Shown in pieces: positions 1 through 7,723 of a stretch of 64,000 bases of DNA (position 1 is its first letter; each line of letters begins with the position of its first letter). A program made the position numbers and the translations under genes. The stretch covers positions 1 to 64,000 of the forward strand of contig JAVXHY010000010.1 in the NCBI GenBank assembly GCA_036656615.1. Reading direction: 5' to 3'. The notes beneath the pieces are model-generated. The model saw nothing but the letters and a program-made list of their open reading frames with translations, was not told the origin of the DNA and did not search any database. Origin of the DNA: CAUPWF01 sp036656615. Its GTDB lineage: Bacteria > Bacillota > Clostridia > Lachnospirales > Lachnospiraceae.

Positions 1-168
1 GGATTTGAGTTGGCGTCATCTGACATAGACAAGAAGCACAGAATTTGTACGAGAAGCACCGGAATTAGCAAGCAATGACCAAAACGCGCTGCTGCTGTTT
101 GATGAACAAGCCTGCGGTCGCTCATTTTGTACTCCGTGCAAAAATTCAAATGGATAAAAACGCAAAAA

Positions 169-208
169 AATAGTGCTCGTGCGCTTTACCGCACAGGCAT
201 TATTTTTT
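169..208 (+). terminator. Rho-independent terminator-like hairpin
   Basis: An imperfect stem of about 15 bp around the loop CTTTAC is followed by a run of T on the plus strand and preceded by a run of A. It could therefore stop transcription in both directions. The gene it would serve lies to the left of the window. Confidence 0.55.
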
Positions 209-210
209 AA

Positions 211-381
211 GTCAGCATTTTATATTCCTCATGCGTTATCGTTCATGAGACTAAAAATCAAAAGGAACGAATTATTCCCATTCACCCAAGACTTGCAGAG
301 AAATGTCGCCAGTTAAAAGAGGATATCCATACACAATCGGCGGTATATGGCGCTCAGCTATTATGCTCCATAGTGTGCTGA
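211..381 (+). pseudogene. Possible tyrosine recombinase (integrase) remnant
   Basis: A 56-codon open frame with no start codon ends at a TGA. Its middle reads TKNQKERIIPIHPRLAEK, which resembles the beta-hairpin of tyrosine recombinase catalytic domains, where a T-K-x-x-K-x-R-x-(I/V)-P-I-H pattern is common. No catalytic Arg, His-x-x-Arg or Tyr is present in the fragment, so it cannot be functional. The assignment rests on this one motif, and a chance resemblance is possible. Confidence 0.35.
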
Positions 382-401
382 CAAACAAAACAATAGCCAG
401 C

Positions 402-434
402 TAGGAGGTAGATAAAATAATTATCTACCTCCTA
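402..434. repeat. Perfect 14-bp inverted repeat with 5-nt loop
   Basis: Arms TAGGAGGTAGATAA and its exact complement enclose the loop AATAA. It starts 6 bp beyond the stop codon of the neighbouring minus-strand gene, so it may act as that gene's transcription terminator or 3' end stabiliser. There is no T-run after either arm, which is unlike a standard intrinsic terminator. The plus-strand arm contains AGGAGGT, identical to a strong Shine-Dalgarno sequence. Confidence 0.5.
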
Positions 435-439
435 CCCGA

Positions 440-898
440 TTAGTTCATAGAACTTATAAATGCAAATCCAAAAAGCATCATAAAAAGCAAATAAATAACA
501 AAAAGTACTCCATAAACAATCAATGCAGCTCTACAAAAATTCTGACGATTTATGTTTCCTTTTTTACTGAATGACCAGTAAAAATAAAGACCAATTCCTA
601 CAAAACAAGGTATCATAACTGCTAAAATCGTAAGAACCCACTCTCCCATTGATAGAGGGGAATCATCTAATTCAGTTTTGGGAGCAGTAGAATTATATGC
701 GGTATTATAAGAATAATTGGTCTGCTCTGTTATTGGTTGCTGATATACTTTCTGCTCAGGTACTGGATCAGGTACTGGTTGTGCTGATTCAGGTACTGGT
801 TGTGCTGATTCAGGTACTGGTTCAGATACTAATGGTTCATTTGTTTCCGGAGTATTTTCAATATTTACCTCTGGAATGTTAGTTGTATTTTCGTCCAT
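440..898 (-). CDS. Small two-TM protein with Pro/Glu-rich N-terminus
   Basis: I do not recognise a named family. The 152-residue product has an acidic, Pro-rich N-terminal half (residues 1-85) containing a 7-residue tandem repeat PVPESAQ twice (about 27-40). Two hydrophobic segments follow at about 88-110 and 123-148, with a short Lys/Arg-rich linker between them. The likely topology is a long soluble tail plus a membrane hairpin. The ATG at 898 was chosen because AGGAGG lies 8 nt upstream; an in-frame ATG 60 nt further up has no such site. It follows the DUF2752 gene by 19 bp and is probably co-transcribed. Confidence 0.7.
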   Translation of the reverse strand: MDENTTNIPEVNIENTPETNEPLVSEPVPESAQPVPESAQPVPDPVPEQKVYQQPITEQTNYSYNTAYNSTAPKTELDDSPLSMGEWVLTILAVMIPCFVGIGLYFYWSFSKKGNINRQNFCRAALIVYGVLFVIYLLFMMLFGFAFISSMN

Positions 899-917
899 AA
901 TAAGCCTCCTATTTGTG

Positions 918-1373
918 CTATAGTAACATCTTTTTACATATTTCACAACTCTTTTCATAAATAAAATGAATCAAATTATTTGAATAATAGCTTATGGGTG
1001 GATTCCCAGGAAAAAAATGAATCATACGATAAATATAAAAAATGAATAGTAAAATCAATAAAAATATAGAAATATAATTTAGAGGTTTTATAGATATTCC
1101 TAGTAGATACCGAAAGAGAGCATATGCAATTATCATGGGTATAATTACATAAATAAAGGGGTGCATTTTAAAAGCTGCTTCAAATTTCAACTGTAATAAA
1201 AGAGAACCAGCTCTAGTTAATCCGCAGGCAGGACAAGGAAGACCTGTTAAGGCAACCATTAAGCAGGTGATTCGTAGAAATTTTTTTATGAAAATATAAT
1301 AAAACAATAATAAAGAAACCGGTAGCAGGTTATTTTTTACATCTTCTTTCAAAAGGGGCAATCCTTTATCCAT
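918..1373 (-). CDS. DUF2752 family membrane protein
   Basis: This 151-residue protein carries the family hallmark PCPACGLTRA (residues 46-55) just after a first membrane segment, with two or three more hydrophobic segments behind it. The paired cysteines in CPAC could bind a metal or be redox active; the function of DUF2752 proteins is unknown. The start is supported by AAAGGAG upstream. The gene heads a two-gene unit with the Pro-rich membrane protein downstream. It is separated from rnfB by the Rnf terminator. Confidence 0.8.
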   Translation of the reverse strand: MDKGLPLLKEDVKNNLLPVSLLLFYYIFIKKFLRITCLMVALTGLPCPACGLTRAGSLLLQLKFEAAFKMHPFIYVIIPMIIAYALFRYLLGISIKPLNYISIFLLILLFIFYIYRMIHFFPGNPPISYYSNNLIHFIYEKSCEICKKMLL

Positions 1374-1410
1374 GGTATCTCCTTTCCAATAAAATGAGAA
1401 TTCGTATTGC

Positions 1411-1445
1411 TAAAAACACCCCGCATAAAAGTGCAGGGTGTTTCC
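1411..1445 (-). terminator. Terminator of the rnf operon
   Basis: Stem AAACACCC/GGGTGTTT with an inner loop, followed on the minus strand by a T-run. It lies 25 bp after the rnfB stop codon. Confidence 0.8.
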
Positions 1446-1469
1446 TTATACATATTGGTTTTAAATTAT

Positions 1470-2264
1470 TTATTTAAGAATAATTTTCTTTGGACATTTT
1501 TCTGCACATGCTCCACAATTTGTACACTTTTCAGGATCAATGTGTGCAATGTTGTCCACAACAGTAATTGCATTGGCTTCACATACTTTTTCACACATTT
1601 TACAAGCAATACAACCAACAGAACATGCTGCAATTACTTCTTTTCCTTTGTCTTTAGAACTACATTGAACTAAGTGTTTTTGACTAAATGGCACCAACTC
1701 AATCAGTTTCTTCGGACATGCAGCAATACACTTACCACATGCTTTACATGCGTTTTTATCAACAACTGCAATACCGTCTACTACATGAATGGCATCAAAT
1801 GGACAAGCTTTTACACAGCTGCCATAACCCATGCAACCATAATTACAAGCCTTTGGTCCACCATCTTGCATCATACCAGCCATAACACAATCTTCTACAC
1901 CAAAATATTCATATTCTTGTTTGGCTTTTTCACAAGTACCACCACATTTTACAAATGCTGTCATTCGTATTTGCTCTCCAGCATCTAATCCCATAATTTC
2001 GCCAACCTGAGCAGCTACTGGGGCACCACCTACCGGACATCCACCAACTTCCGCTTCTCCAGCCACGATTGCGGCAGCTAAACCACCACATCCAGCATAT
2101 CCACATCCACCACAGTTATTTCCTGGGAGAACACCTAGGATAGCTTCTTCTCTTTCATCTACTGCTACTGAAAATTTCTTACCTGCTACACCAAGGAAGA
2201 CACCGATGAATAATCCAGTTCCGCCTACAATAACTGCAGCCAAAATAATTCCTGTTATACTCAT
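1470..2264 (-). CDS. rnfB: Rnf complex subunit B, polyferredoxin
   Basis: RnfB is the iron-sulphur subunit that takes electrons from reduced ferredoxin and passes them into the membrane-bound Rnf complex. The 264-residue protein begins with one membrane anchor (residues 4-26). A 4Fe-4S motif follows (C51, C54, C59 and a later Cys). Four ferredoxin-type Cys clusters fill residues about 140-262, ending with CTNCGACAEKCPK. It is the last gene of rnfCDGEAB, 12 bp after rnfA, with a terminator just behind. The identification is firm by sequence and by position. Confidence 0.96.
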   Translation of the reverse strand: MSITGIILAAVIVGGTGLFIGVFLGVAGKKFSVAVDEREEAILGVLPGNNCGGCGYAGCGGLAAAIVAGEAEVGGCPVGGAPVAAQVGEIMGLDAGEQIRMTAFVKCGGTCEKAKQEYEYFGVEDCVMAGMMQDGGPKACNYGCMGYGSCVKACPFDAIHVVDGIAVVDKNACKACGKCIAACPKKLIELVPFSQKHLVQCSSKDKGKEVIAACSVGCIACKMCEKVCEANAITVVDNIAHIDPEKCTNCGACAEKCPKKIILK

Positions 2265-2276
2265 TTTCCTGCCCCC

Positions 2277-2852
2277 CTATATTAATCCTGAAAATCCAAA
2301 GAATGCGATTGCCATTAGTCCTGCGGTAATCAAGACGATAGGCGTGCCCTGAAAAGAAGGGGAGACATCGTTAAACTCTGTTTTTTCTCTGATACCTGCC
2401 ATGATTACAATTGCAATGGTAAATCCGGTTGCAGTTGCAAATCCATTTACAACACCAGATAGGATACCATATGATTTTTGTACATTGGTAAGTGCAACAC
2501 CAAGAACTGCACAATTTGTTGTAATCAAAGGTAAATATACACCAAGTGCCTGGTAAAGCGCCGGCATCGATTTCTTCAGGAACATTTCAACAAATTGTAC
2601 TAATGCTGCAATAACAAGAATAAATACAATTGTTTGAAGATATTCAAAATTAATCGGTACCAATATAAATTTGTAAATTAAACTTGTAAAGAATGAAGCA
2701 ATTGTGATAACGAAAATAACTGCACCACCCATACCGCCTGCTGTCTCAACTCTTTTAGAAACACCTAAAAATGGACAAATTCCTAAGAATTGGCTAAGTA
2801 CAACATTGTTTACAAGTGCAGAACCAACTGCAATGATTAATAATTCTTTCAT
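2277..2852 (-). CDS. rnfA: Rnf complex subunit A
   Basis: RnfA is an integral membrane subunit of the ferredoxin:NAD+ oxidoreductase, homologous to RnfE and to NqrE/NqrD of the Na+-NQR. The 191-residue protein has about six hydrophobic segments. It carries the family patterns NNVVLSQFLGICPFLG near the N-terminus and TTNCAVLG near residue 110; the conserved Cys of these segments ligate a membrane 2Fe-2S cluster shared with RnfE in the family. Length and position in rnfCDGEAB are standard. Confidence 0.96.
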   Translation of the reverse strand: MKELLIIAVGSALVNNVVLSQFLGICPFLGVSKRVETAGGMGGAVIFVITIASFFTSLIYKFILVPINFEYLQTIVFILVIAALVQFVEMFLKKSMPALYQALGVYLPLITTNCAVLGVALTNVQKSYGILSGVVNGFATATGFTIAIVIMAGIREKTEFNDVSPSFQGTPIVLITAGLMAIAFFGFSGLI

Positions 2853-2863
2853 TTTGTACCCTC

Positions 2864-3571
2864 CTATTCTTTCTCATTTCCGGTTGGAAATACATTGCTA
2901 CCACAAGAGTTTCCGCAAGAACCACAGCCTTCGCCACAGCCTGCTGATTCTATTACTTTTTTACCTTTTTGTGCAGCATGATGTTTGGCTTTATTTTGAA
3001 TTGCTACTAAACATGCTAATACAAGAAATGCACCAGGTGCTAAAATAAAGATTGTGATTGGTTCGTAAGCTGATGGCATAACCTGTGCACCGAAAATCTG
3101 ACCAGCACCAATTAATTCTCTTACCATACCAATACAAGTAAGTCCTACTGTAAATCCAAGTCCCATACCAAGACCGTCAAAGATAGATAGAACGACTGGA
3201 TTCTTAGATGCATAACTTTCAGCTCTTCCTAAAATAATACAGTTAACAACAATCAAAGGAATATAAATACCCAATGCAGAATATAAACTTGGAACAAATC
3301 CTTCTAATAAAAACTGTACAATGGTAACAAAGGAAGCAACAACTACGATAAAAGCAGGCATTCTGACTGAATCAGGAATAATCTTACGCAACATAGAAAT
3401 CATCATATTTGACAATACAAGTACCACGGTTGTGGAAAGCCCCATACCAATACCATTAATCGCCGAGGTTGTTACAGCAAGTGTAGGACACATCCCCAAC
3501 ATCAGTACAAAGGTAGGATTTTCTTTAACAAGACCATTAAAAAGTCTTTCTGTACACTTATTCATTTGCAC
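2864..3571 (-). CDS. rnfE: Rnf complex subunit E with Cys-rich tail
   Basis: RnfE is the membrane partner of RnfA. Typical segments are NPTFVLMLGMCPTLAV near residue 20 and VNCIILGRAE near residue 108. At 235 residues it is longer than the roughly 200-residue core. After the last membrane helix comes a Lys-rich stretch and then CGEGCGSCGNSCGS, four cysteines in 12 residues, at the very C-terminus. The tail may bind metal or an Fe-S cluster, which is inference. Its start overlaps the end of rnfG by 14 bp, suggesting translational coupling. Confidence 0.95.
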   Translation of the reverse strand: MQMNKCTERLFNGLVKENPTFVLMLGMCPTLAVTTSAINGIGMGLSTTVVLVLSNMMISMLRKIIPDSVRMPAFIVVVASFVTIVQFLLEGFVPSLYSALGIYIPLIVVNCIILGRAESYASKNPVVLSIFDGLGMGLGFTVGLTCIGMVRELIGAGQIFGAQVMPSAYEPITIFILAPGAFLVLACLVAIQNKAKHHAAQKGKKVIESAGCGEGCGSCGNSCGSNVFPTGNEKE

Positions 3572-4172
3572 TACCTCCTAACACATTCTGAAAATATACA
3601 AGGCTTGCATCCACTGCGTTGGTTACAGCATTTGTTGTAATTGTAGCACCACTAAGCGCGTCAATCTTATCATCGCCTTTTTCTTTGGTTTTTGTATAAG
3701 CAAATTTTTCGACTTTTTTATCTTGAAACTGATTTTTAAATTCAGGTTCTGCTGCTTTCATTCCAAGACCAGCAGTTTCGCTAATAGAAAGTAGTTCAAT
3801 GCCTTTCACAGTGCCATCACTTAAAATTCCTACGGATATTTTAATGTCACCACCATAGCCTTCTTTAGAAATAGCAGTAATGACATAACCCATATCCTCG
3901 CCATCGGAAGTCTTAGCTACAGCAACTTCACTAATCATATCGTCTTTATAACCTTCTTTTGCTAAAAGCTTTGTTGCTTCTTTTTCATCAAAATCAGAAT
4001 ATGTTTCAAAAGATTTTGCATCTGTTAACACAGTTTTATAAGCGTCTTGTTTGGCATTTTCCTGTGCAACTGCAATTGGAGCTTTTGTTATTTCGTATAC
4101 GAATCCAAGACTGATTCCAGAAATCAAAGTAATTATTGTAAGTATCAATGTGTTTTTTAATATTTTATTCAT
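3558..4172 (-). CDS. rnfG: Rnf complex subunit G, FMN-binding
   Basis: RnfG is the extracytoplasmic flavin subunit of Rnf. The 204-residue protein has an N-terminal membrane anchor (about 8-28) and an FMN-binding domain. The signature LSGATITTNAV (about residues 170-180) holds the Thr that carries covalent FMN in the family. Upstream, GYGGDIKISVG and ETAGLG are also typical. The gene overlaps rnfD by one base and rnfE by 14 bases. Confidence 0.95.
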   Translation of the reverse strand: MNKILKNTLILTIITLISGISLGFVYEITKAPIAVAQENAKQDAYKTVLTDAKSFETYSDFDEKEATKLLAKEGYKDDMISEVAVAKTSDGEDMGYVITAISKEGYGGDIKISVGILSDGTVKGIELLSISETAGLGMKAAEPEFKNQFQDKKVEKFAYTKTKEKGDDKIDALSGATITTNAVTNAVDASLVYFQNVLGGSANE

Positions 4173-5101
4173 TATTTTTTTCCTCCTTTACCAAATGGTT
4201 TTGGAAGAGTCACCTTTTCAATTAGTGGAACTAAAATGTTACAGATAATAATTGCATAAGACACACCTTCTGCTGATCCACCAAATAAACGGAATAGACC
4301 GGTTAAAACACCTAGGCAAATACCAAATACAATTTGTCCATTCTTTGTAATTGGAGAGGTTACATAGTCAGTTGCCATGAACCAAGCACCTAGCATCAAA
4401 CCACCACCACAAAGATGAGCGGTGATATAGTTCAAATCCAATCCATGTCCACCAAAAATAATGATGAATATGACAAAAGAAACAAGATAGGTTCCAGGAA
4501 TTCGCAGATCAATAATACCTAACATCAATAAGAAAATTGCGCCTATCATAATTGCAATAACGGAAGTCTCACCAATAGTTCCTGCAATATTTCCAAGTAA
4601 CATATCCATGGTATTTACACTTTCCCCTGCTTTGAGGAGTGCTAACGGAGTTGCACCTGAAACACCATCATATACAAATGTAGTCATTCTTCCGGTGAAA
4701 GAAATTAGAAGAAAACATCTTGCACCAAGAGCTGGGTTCATAAAGTTCTGTCCCAATCCTCCAAATAATTGCTTTACAACTAAGATTGCAAAGATTGCAC
4801 CAATAACACCCATCCACCAGGGAGCAGAGGGTGGAAGATTCAGTGCAAGTAATAAACCAGTTACAACTGCACTATAATCCTTAATAGTGATTTTTTTATG
4901 CATTAATTTCTCGTAAATATATTCTGTTAAAACTGCAGTACCTGTGGTTACTAATATCAAAACCAGAGCATTTATTCCAAAGTTGTAAATACCAAACAGG
5001 GTTGCCGGCAACAAAGCTACGGCTACCATAAGCATAATATTGCTGCTGGTCACTTTGGAGCGTATATGTGGTGATGATGATATATTATAATTCTCGCTCA
5101 C
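4172..5101 (-). CDS. rnfD: Rnf complex subunit D, FMN-binding membrane protein
   Basis: RnfD is the large membrane subunit thought to be part of the ion path. At 309 residues with eight or nine hydrophobic segments, it matches the family. The sequence DGVSGATPLALLK near residue 145 contains the SGAT motif whose Thr is covalently flavinylated in RnfD/NqrB. NPALGARCFLL shortly before is another family pattern. Its last base is shared with the start of rnfG. Confidence 0.95.
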   Translation of the reverse strand: MSENYNISSSPHIRSKVTSSNIMLMVAVALLPATLFGIYNFGINALVLILVTTGTAVLTEYIYEKLMHKKITIKDYSAVVTGLLLALNLPPSAPWWMGVIGAIFAILVVKQLFGGLGQNFMNPALGARCFLLISFTGRMTTFVYDGVSGATPLALLKAGESVNTMDMLLGNIAGTIGETSVIAIMIGAIFLLMLGIIDLRIPGTYLVSFVIFIIIFGGHGLDLNYITAHLCGGGLMLGAWFMATDYVTSPITKNGQIVFGICLGVLTGLFRLFGGSAEGVSYAIIICNILVPLIEKVTLPKPFGKGGKK

Positions 5102-5119
5102 TGTTTGTTCACCTCTCTC

Positions 5120-6439
5120 TTATTTTTTCTTTCGATTGCCTAAAACAATTTTACGCATAGAGCCTATGGATTGTTTTAATTGTCTCTTCGCCGGACAGAC
5201 AAAGCTACAAGAGCCACATTCTACACATTCCATTCCAGACATCTTTTCAAATGCTTCTGCATCGTGTCGCTCCGCTAAATCAGCTAATCTAGAAGGAACA
5301 ATACTGCTTGGGCATGCTTCTACGCATTTTCCGCAATTAATACAAGCAGATGGTTCGTGTTCCGCTACCTGATCCTTGGAAAGACATAAAATAGAGGAAG
5401 AGGTCTTTGTAATTGGTGTATCAATGGTAATCATACTAAATCCCATCATTGGTCCACCAGAAATCACTTTCTCTGGTTCGCAGGAAAAGCCACCGGCTGC
5501 TTCTACTAGTTCTCTTTGATTCATACCACATGGAACTTTGAAATTTCCAGGTTCTTTAATGGCATCTCCGCTGACAGTAACAACACGCTCAAATAAAGGT
5601 TTTCCCTTGATGACCGCATTGTAAATTGCAATAATAGTTTCTACGTTATCTACCACACAACCGGCATCTGCTGGGAGCATAGAGGAGTTAATTGATCTTC
5701 CGGATGTAGCATAAATCAATTGTCGTTCTGCCCCTTGTGGATATTTGGTCTTTAGAGCCAATACTTCCATTCGTGGTTCATCTTTGACTAATTCCTGTAA
5801 TTTGGCAATACAATCCGGCTTGTTATCTTCTACACCAAAAAGCCCCTTTGCATTATCAAATAATTTTAAAATAACTTTCATTCCGCCCACGAGTTCTTCC
5901 GGATATTCAAGCATTCTTCTATAATCAGCTGTAATATATGGTTCACATTCCGCACAATTCGCAATAATAAAATCAATCTTATCCGGTTCTTTAGGTGAAA
6001 GCTTTACATGGGTCGGAAATCCAGCACCTCCCATTCCCACAATTCCGGCATCACCTATTAATTTAATAATTTCTTCTTTCGTCAGTTCTTCGAAAGGTTT
6101 AACAGGAGCATATTGTATTTCTTCATATTCTCCGTTGTTTTCTACAATGATACAGTTTACTTTCATTCCTGTTGCATTCAAACGTGGTTCGATTGCCTTA
6201 ACTGTACCTGATACTGCTGCATACACAGGTGATGAAACAAAACCTCCTGCAGTTGCAATTTTTTGACCTTTCAACACGTTAGATCCAACTTCTACTGCCG
6301 GTACAGCAGGAGCTCCAATGTGTTGAGAAAGTGGGTATACCAAATCACCATTTGGCTTTAATTCAATGATTTGCTTGTCTTTCGCCAAACGTTTGCCGTC
6401 ATCTGGATGAATACCGCCCTTAAACGTTAAAAGTCCCAT
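5120..6439 (-). CDS. rnfC: Rnf complex subunit C, NADH-binding
   Basis: RnfC is the peripheral subunit where NAD+ is reduced. The 439-residue protein shows GGIHPDDGKRLAKD near the N-terminus, the nucleotide/flavin region GGAGFPTHVKLSP with ANCAECEPYITADYR, an SLBB region, and two C-terminal 4Fe-4S motifs, CINCGKCVEACP and CVECGSCSFVCP. It is the first gene of the operon. The upstream spacer holds a Rex-operator-like palindrome and a second inverted repeat, suggesting redox control, which is inference. Confidence 0.96.
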   Translation of the reverse strand: MGLLTFKGGIHPDDGKRLAKDKQIIELKPNGDLVYPLSQHIGAPAVPAVEVGSNVLKGQKIATAGGFVSSPVYAAVSGTVKAIEPRLNATGMKVNCIIVENNGEYEEIQYAPVKPFEELTKEEIIKLIGDAGIVGMGGAGFPTHVKLSPKEPDKIDFIIANCAECEPYITADYRRMLEYPEELVGGMKVILKLFDNAKGLFGVEDNKPDCIAKLQELVKDEPRMEVLALKTKYPQGAERQLIYATSGRSINSSMLPADAGCVVDNVETIIAIYNAVIKGKPLFERVVTVSGDAIKEPGNFKVPCGMNQRELVEAAGGFSCEPEKVISGGPMMGFSMITIDTPITKTSSSILCLSKDQVAEHEPSACINCGKCVEACPSSIVPSRLADLAERHDAEAFEKMSGMECVECGSCSFVCPAKRQLKQSIGSMRKIVLGNRKKK

Positions 6440-6481
6440 TCTCGTTTCCCTTCCTTCCTTTAATCTTACTTATATACTATA

Positions 6482-6505
6482 CTAGAAAATGATATAAATT
6501 TCTAG
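6482..6505. promoter_or_regulatory. Inverted repeat in rnfC leader
   Basis: CTAGAAA and TTTCTAG, 7-bp arms separated by 10 bases, lie 43-66 bp upstream of the rnfC start codon. This could be an operator or a small RNA hairpin; no regulator is assigned. Confidence 0.3.
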
Positions 6506-6544
6506 TGATAATCAACAAATTTCTTGTTTATATGGTGATACATC

Positions 6545-6562
6545 TTGATGAATATTTAACAA
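6545..6562. promoter_or_regulatory. Candidate Rex operator upstream of rnfC
   Basis: TTGATGAATATTTAACAA matches the clostridial Rex consensus TTGTTAA-N4-TTAACAA at 12 of 14 positions, with one half-site perfect. It lies about 106 bp upstream of rnfC, just beyond the rpsA terminator. Rex senses the NADH/NAD+ ratio, which would suit control of Rnf. A partial match like this can occur by chance in AT-rich DNA. Confidence 0.4.
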
Positions 6563-6578
6563 TAAGTATTTCTCAAAA

Positions 6579-6622
6579 AAAGAGATAAAGTTTACTGAAT
6601 AATCAGTATTCTTTACCTCTTT
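6579..6622 (-). terminator. Terminator downstream of rpsA
   Basis: A long stem of about 18 bp with a small internal mismatch (AAAGAGGTAAAG paired with CTTTATCTCTTT) is followed by seven T on the minus strand. It begins about 20 bp after the rpsA stop codon. Confidence 0.85.
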
Positions 6623-6643
6623 CACAGGTATACAACCTGTGTT

Positions 6644-7723
6644 TTATTCTTCTATAATTGGTTCTTCCATTTCTGGCTCTAAAGCTTTCATGCTTAGGCT
6701 GATTTTACGATCTACTTCATTCAAATCAACAACCTTTGCTTCGATTTCTTGTCCAACTGATAATACATCAGACGGCTTTTCAACATGTGCTCTGGAAATT
6801 TGAGAAACATGAAGTAATGCATCAACACCAGGTGCTAACTCAACAAATGCACCAAAATCAGTCATTCGTGCAACGCGGCCATGTACAGTGGTTCCAACAG
6901 CATAATTATCAGATGCGTTTGCCCATGGGTTAGATTCTGGGAATTTCAAACTTAAAGCTACCTTAGTATCATTGATATCTTTTACTAAGACTTTTACAAC
7001 ATCGCCAACAGTAAATACTTTCTTTGGATTCTCAACACGTCCCCATGACATTTCGGAGATATGCAATAATCCGTCTACACCACCAAGATCAATAAATGCA
7101 CCAAAATCAGTCACATTTTTAACAGTTCCTTCAATTGTGTCTCCTATTTGCAATTTAGCAAATAATTCTTTCTGTAATTCTGCTCTTTCAGCAACTAATA
7201 ATTGTCTTCTATCTCCAATTACCCGGTTTCTTCTAGGATTAAATTCACTAATAACAAATTCAATCTCCTGACCATCGTATTTGCTTAAATCTTTTTCATA
7301 AGAATCGGATACTAAACTTGCAGGGATAAAGACTCTTGCTTCATCCACAACAACACTTAATCCACCACCTAAAATCTGTGCTACCGTTGCTTTTAATACT
7401 TGTTTGTTTTCAAAAGCTTCTCTTAATTTTTCGTTTCCTTTTTCGGCTGCTAATCTTTTATAAGTTAACAGTACCTGACCTTCACCATCATTCACTTTTA
7501 AAACTTTTACAGTCATTGGATCACCTATGGATACAAGTGTGGTTAAGTCAACATTTGCTTCGTTGGTATACTCGCTTCTAGTGATGATACCGTCAGCTTT
7601 ATACCCTATATTTAAGATGATCTCATCTGGTTTAACATCGATGACTGTACCGTCCACTACCTCTCCGTTACGTATAGTTTTAAAAGACTCGTCTAACATT
7701 TGTTCAAAAGTTAATTCTGACAT
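6644..7723 (-). CDS. rpsA: S1 RNA-binding domain protein, ribosomal protein S1 homologue
   Basis: The 359-residue product contains four S1 domains (about 15-80, 95-180, 190-265 and 270-350). The last two are canonical, for example VTDFGAFIDLGGVDGLLHISEMSWG and MTDFGAFVELAPGVDALLHVS read in two parts. Members of this family bind single-stranded RNA on or off the ribosome. The ATG at 7723 is preceded by GAGGAGG; this site lies inside the end of ispH, so the two genes overlap by 20 bp in different frames. In many clostridia the two are one fused ORF; here they are separate but coupled. Confidence 0.9.
   Translation of the reverse strand: MSELTFEQMLDESFKTIRNGEVVDGTVIDVKPDEIILNIGYKADGIITRSEYTNEANVDLTTLVSIGDPMTVKVLKVNDGEGQVLLTYKRLAAEKGNEKLREAFENKQVLKATVAQILGGGLSVVVDEARVFIPASLVSDSYEKDLSKYDGQEIEFVISEFNPRRNRVIGDRRQLLVAERAELQKELFAKLQIGDTIEGTVKNVTDFGAFIDLGGVDGLLHISEMSWGRVENPKKVFTVGDVVKVLVKDINDTKVALSLKFPESNPWANASDNYAVGTTVHGRVARMTDFGAFVELAPGVDALLHVSQISRAHVEKPSDVLSVGQEIEAKVVDLNEVDRKISLSMKALEPEMEEPIIEE

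Larger units (their letters stand above)
1..439. other. Gene-poor left edge
   Basis: No intact gene is visible here. The first 130 bases are richer in G and C than the rest of the window and hold only short open frames that I do not recognise. The stretch also contains a terminator-like hairpin, a short open frame resembling part of a tyrosine recombinase, and a 14-bp perfect inverted repeat next to the stop codon of the first gene. It looks like a decayed mobile-element boundary, but that is inference. Confidence 0.4.

Noticed and set aside
1..207. RNA gene at the left edge, suggested by higher G+C
   Set aside because: No tRNA cloverleaf or rRNA sequence could be recognised; only a terminator hairpin stands out.
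1407..1988. Plus-strand frames rich in Cys, Thr and Phe opposite rnfB
   Set aside because: These are mirror images of the Cys-rich ferredoxin coding sequence.
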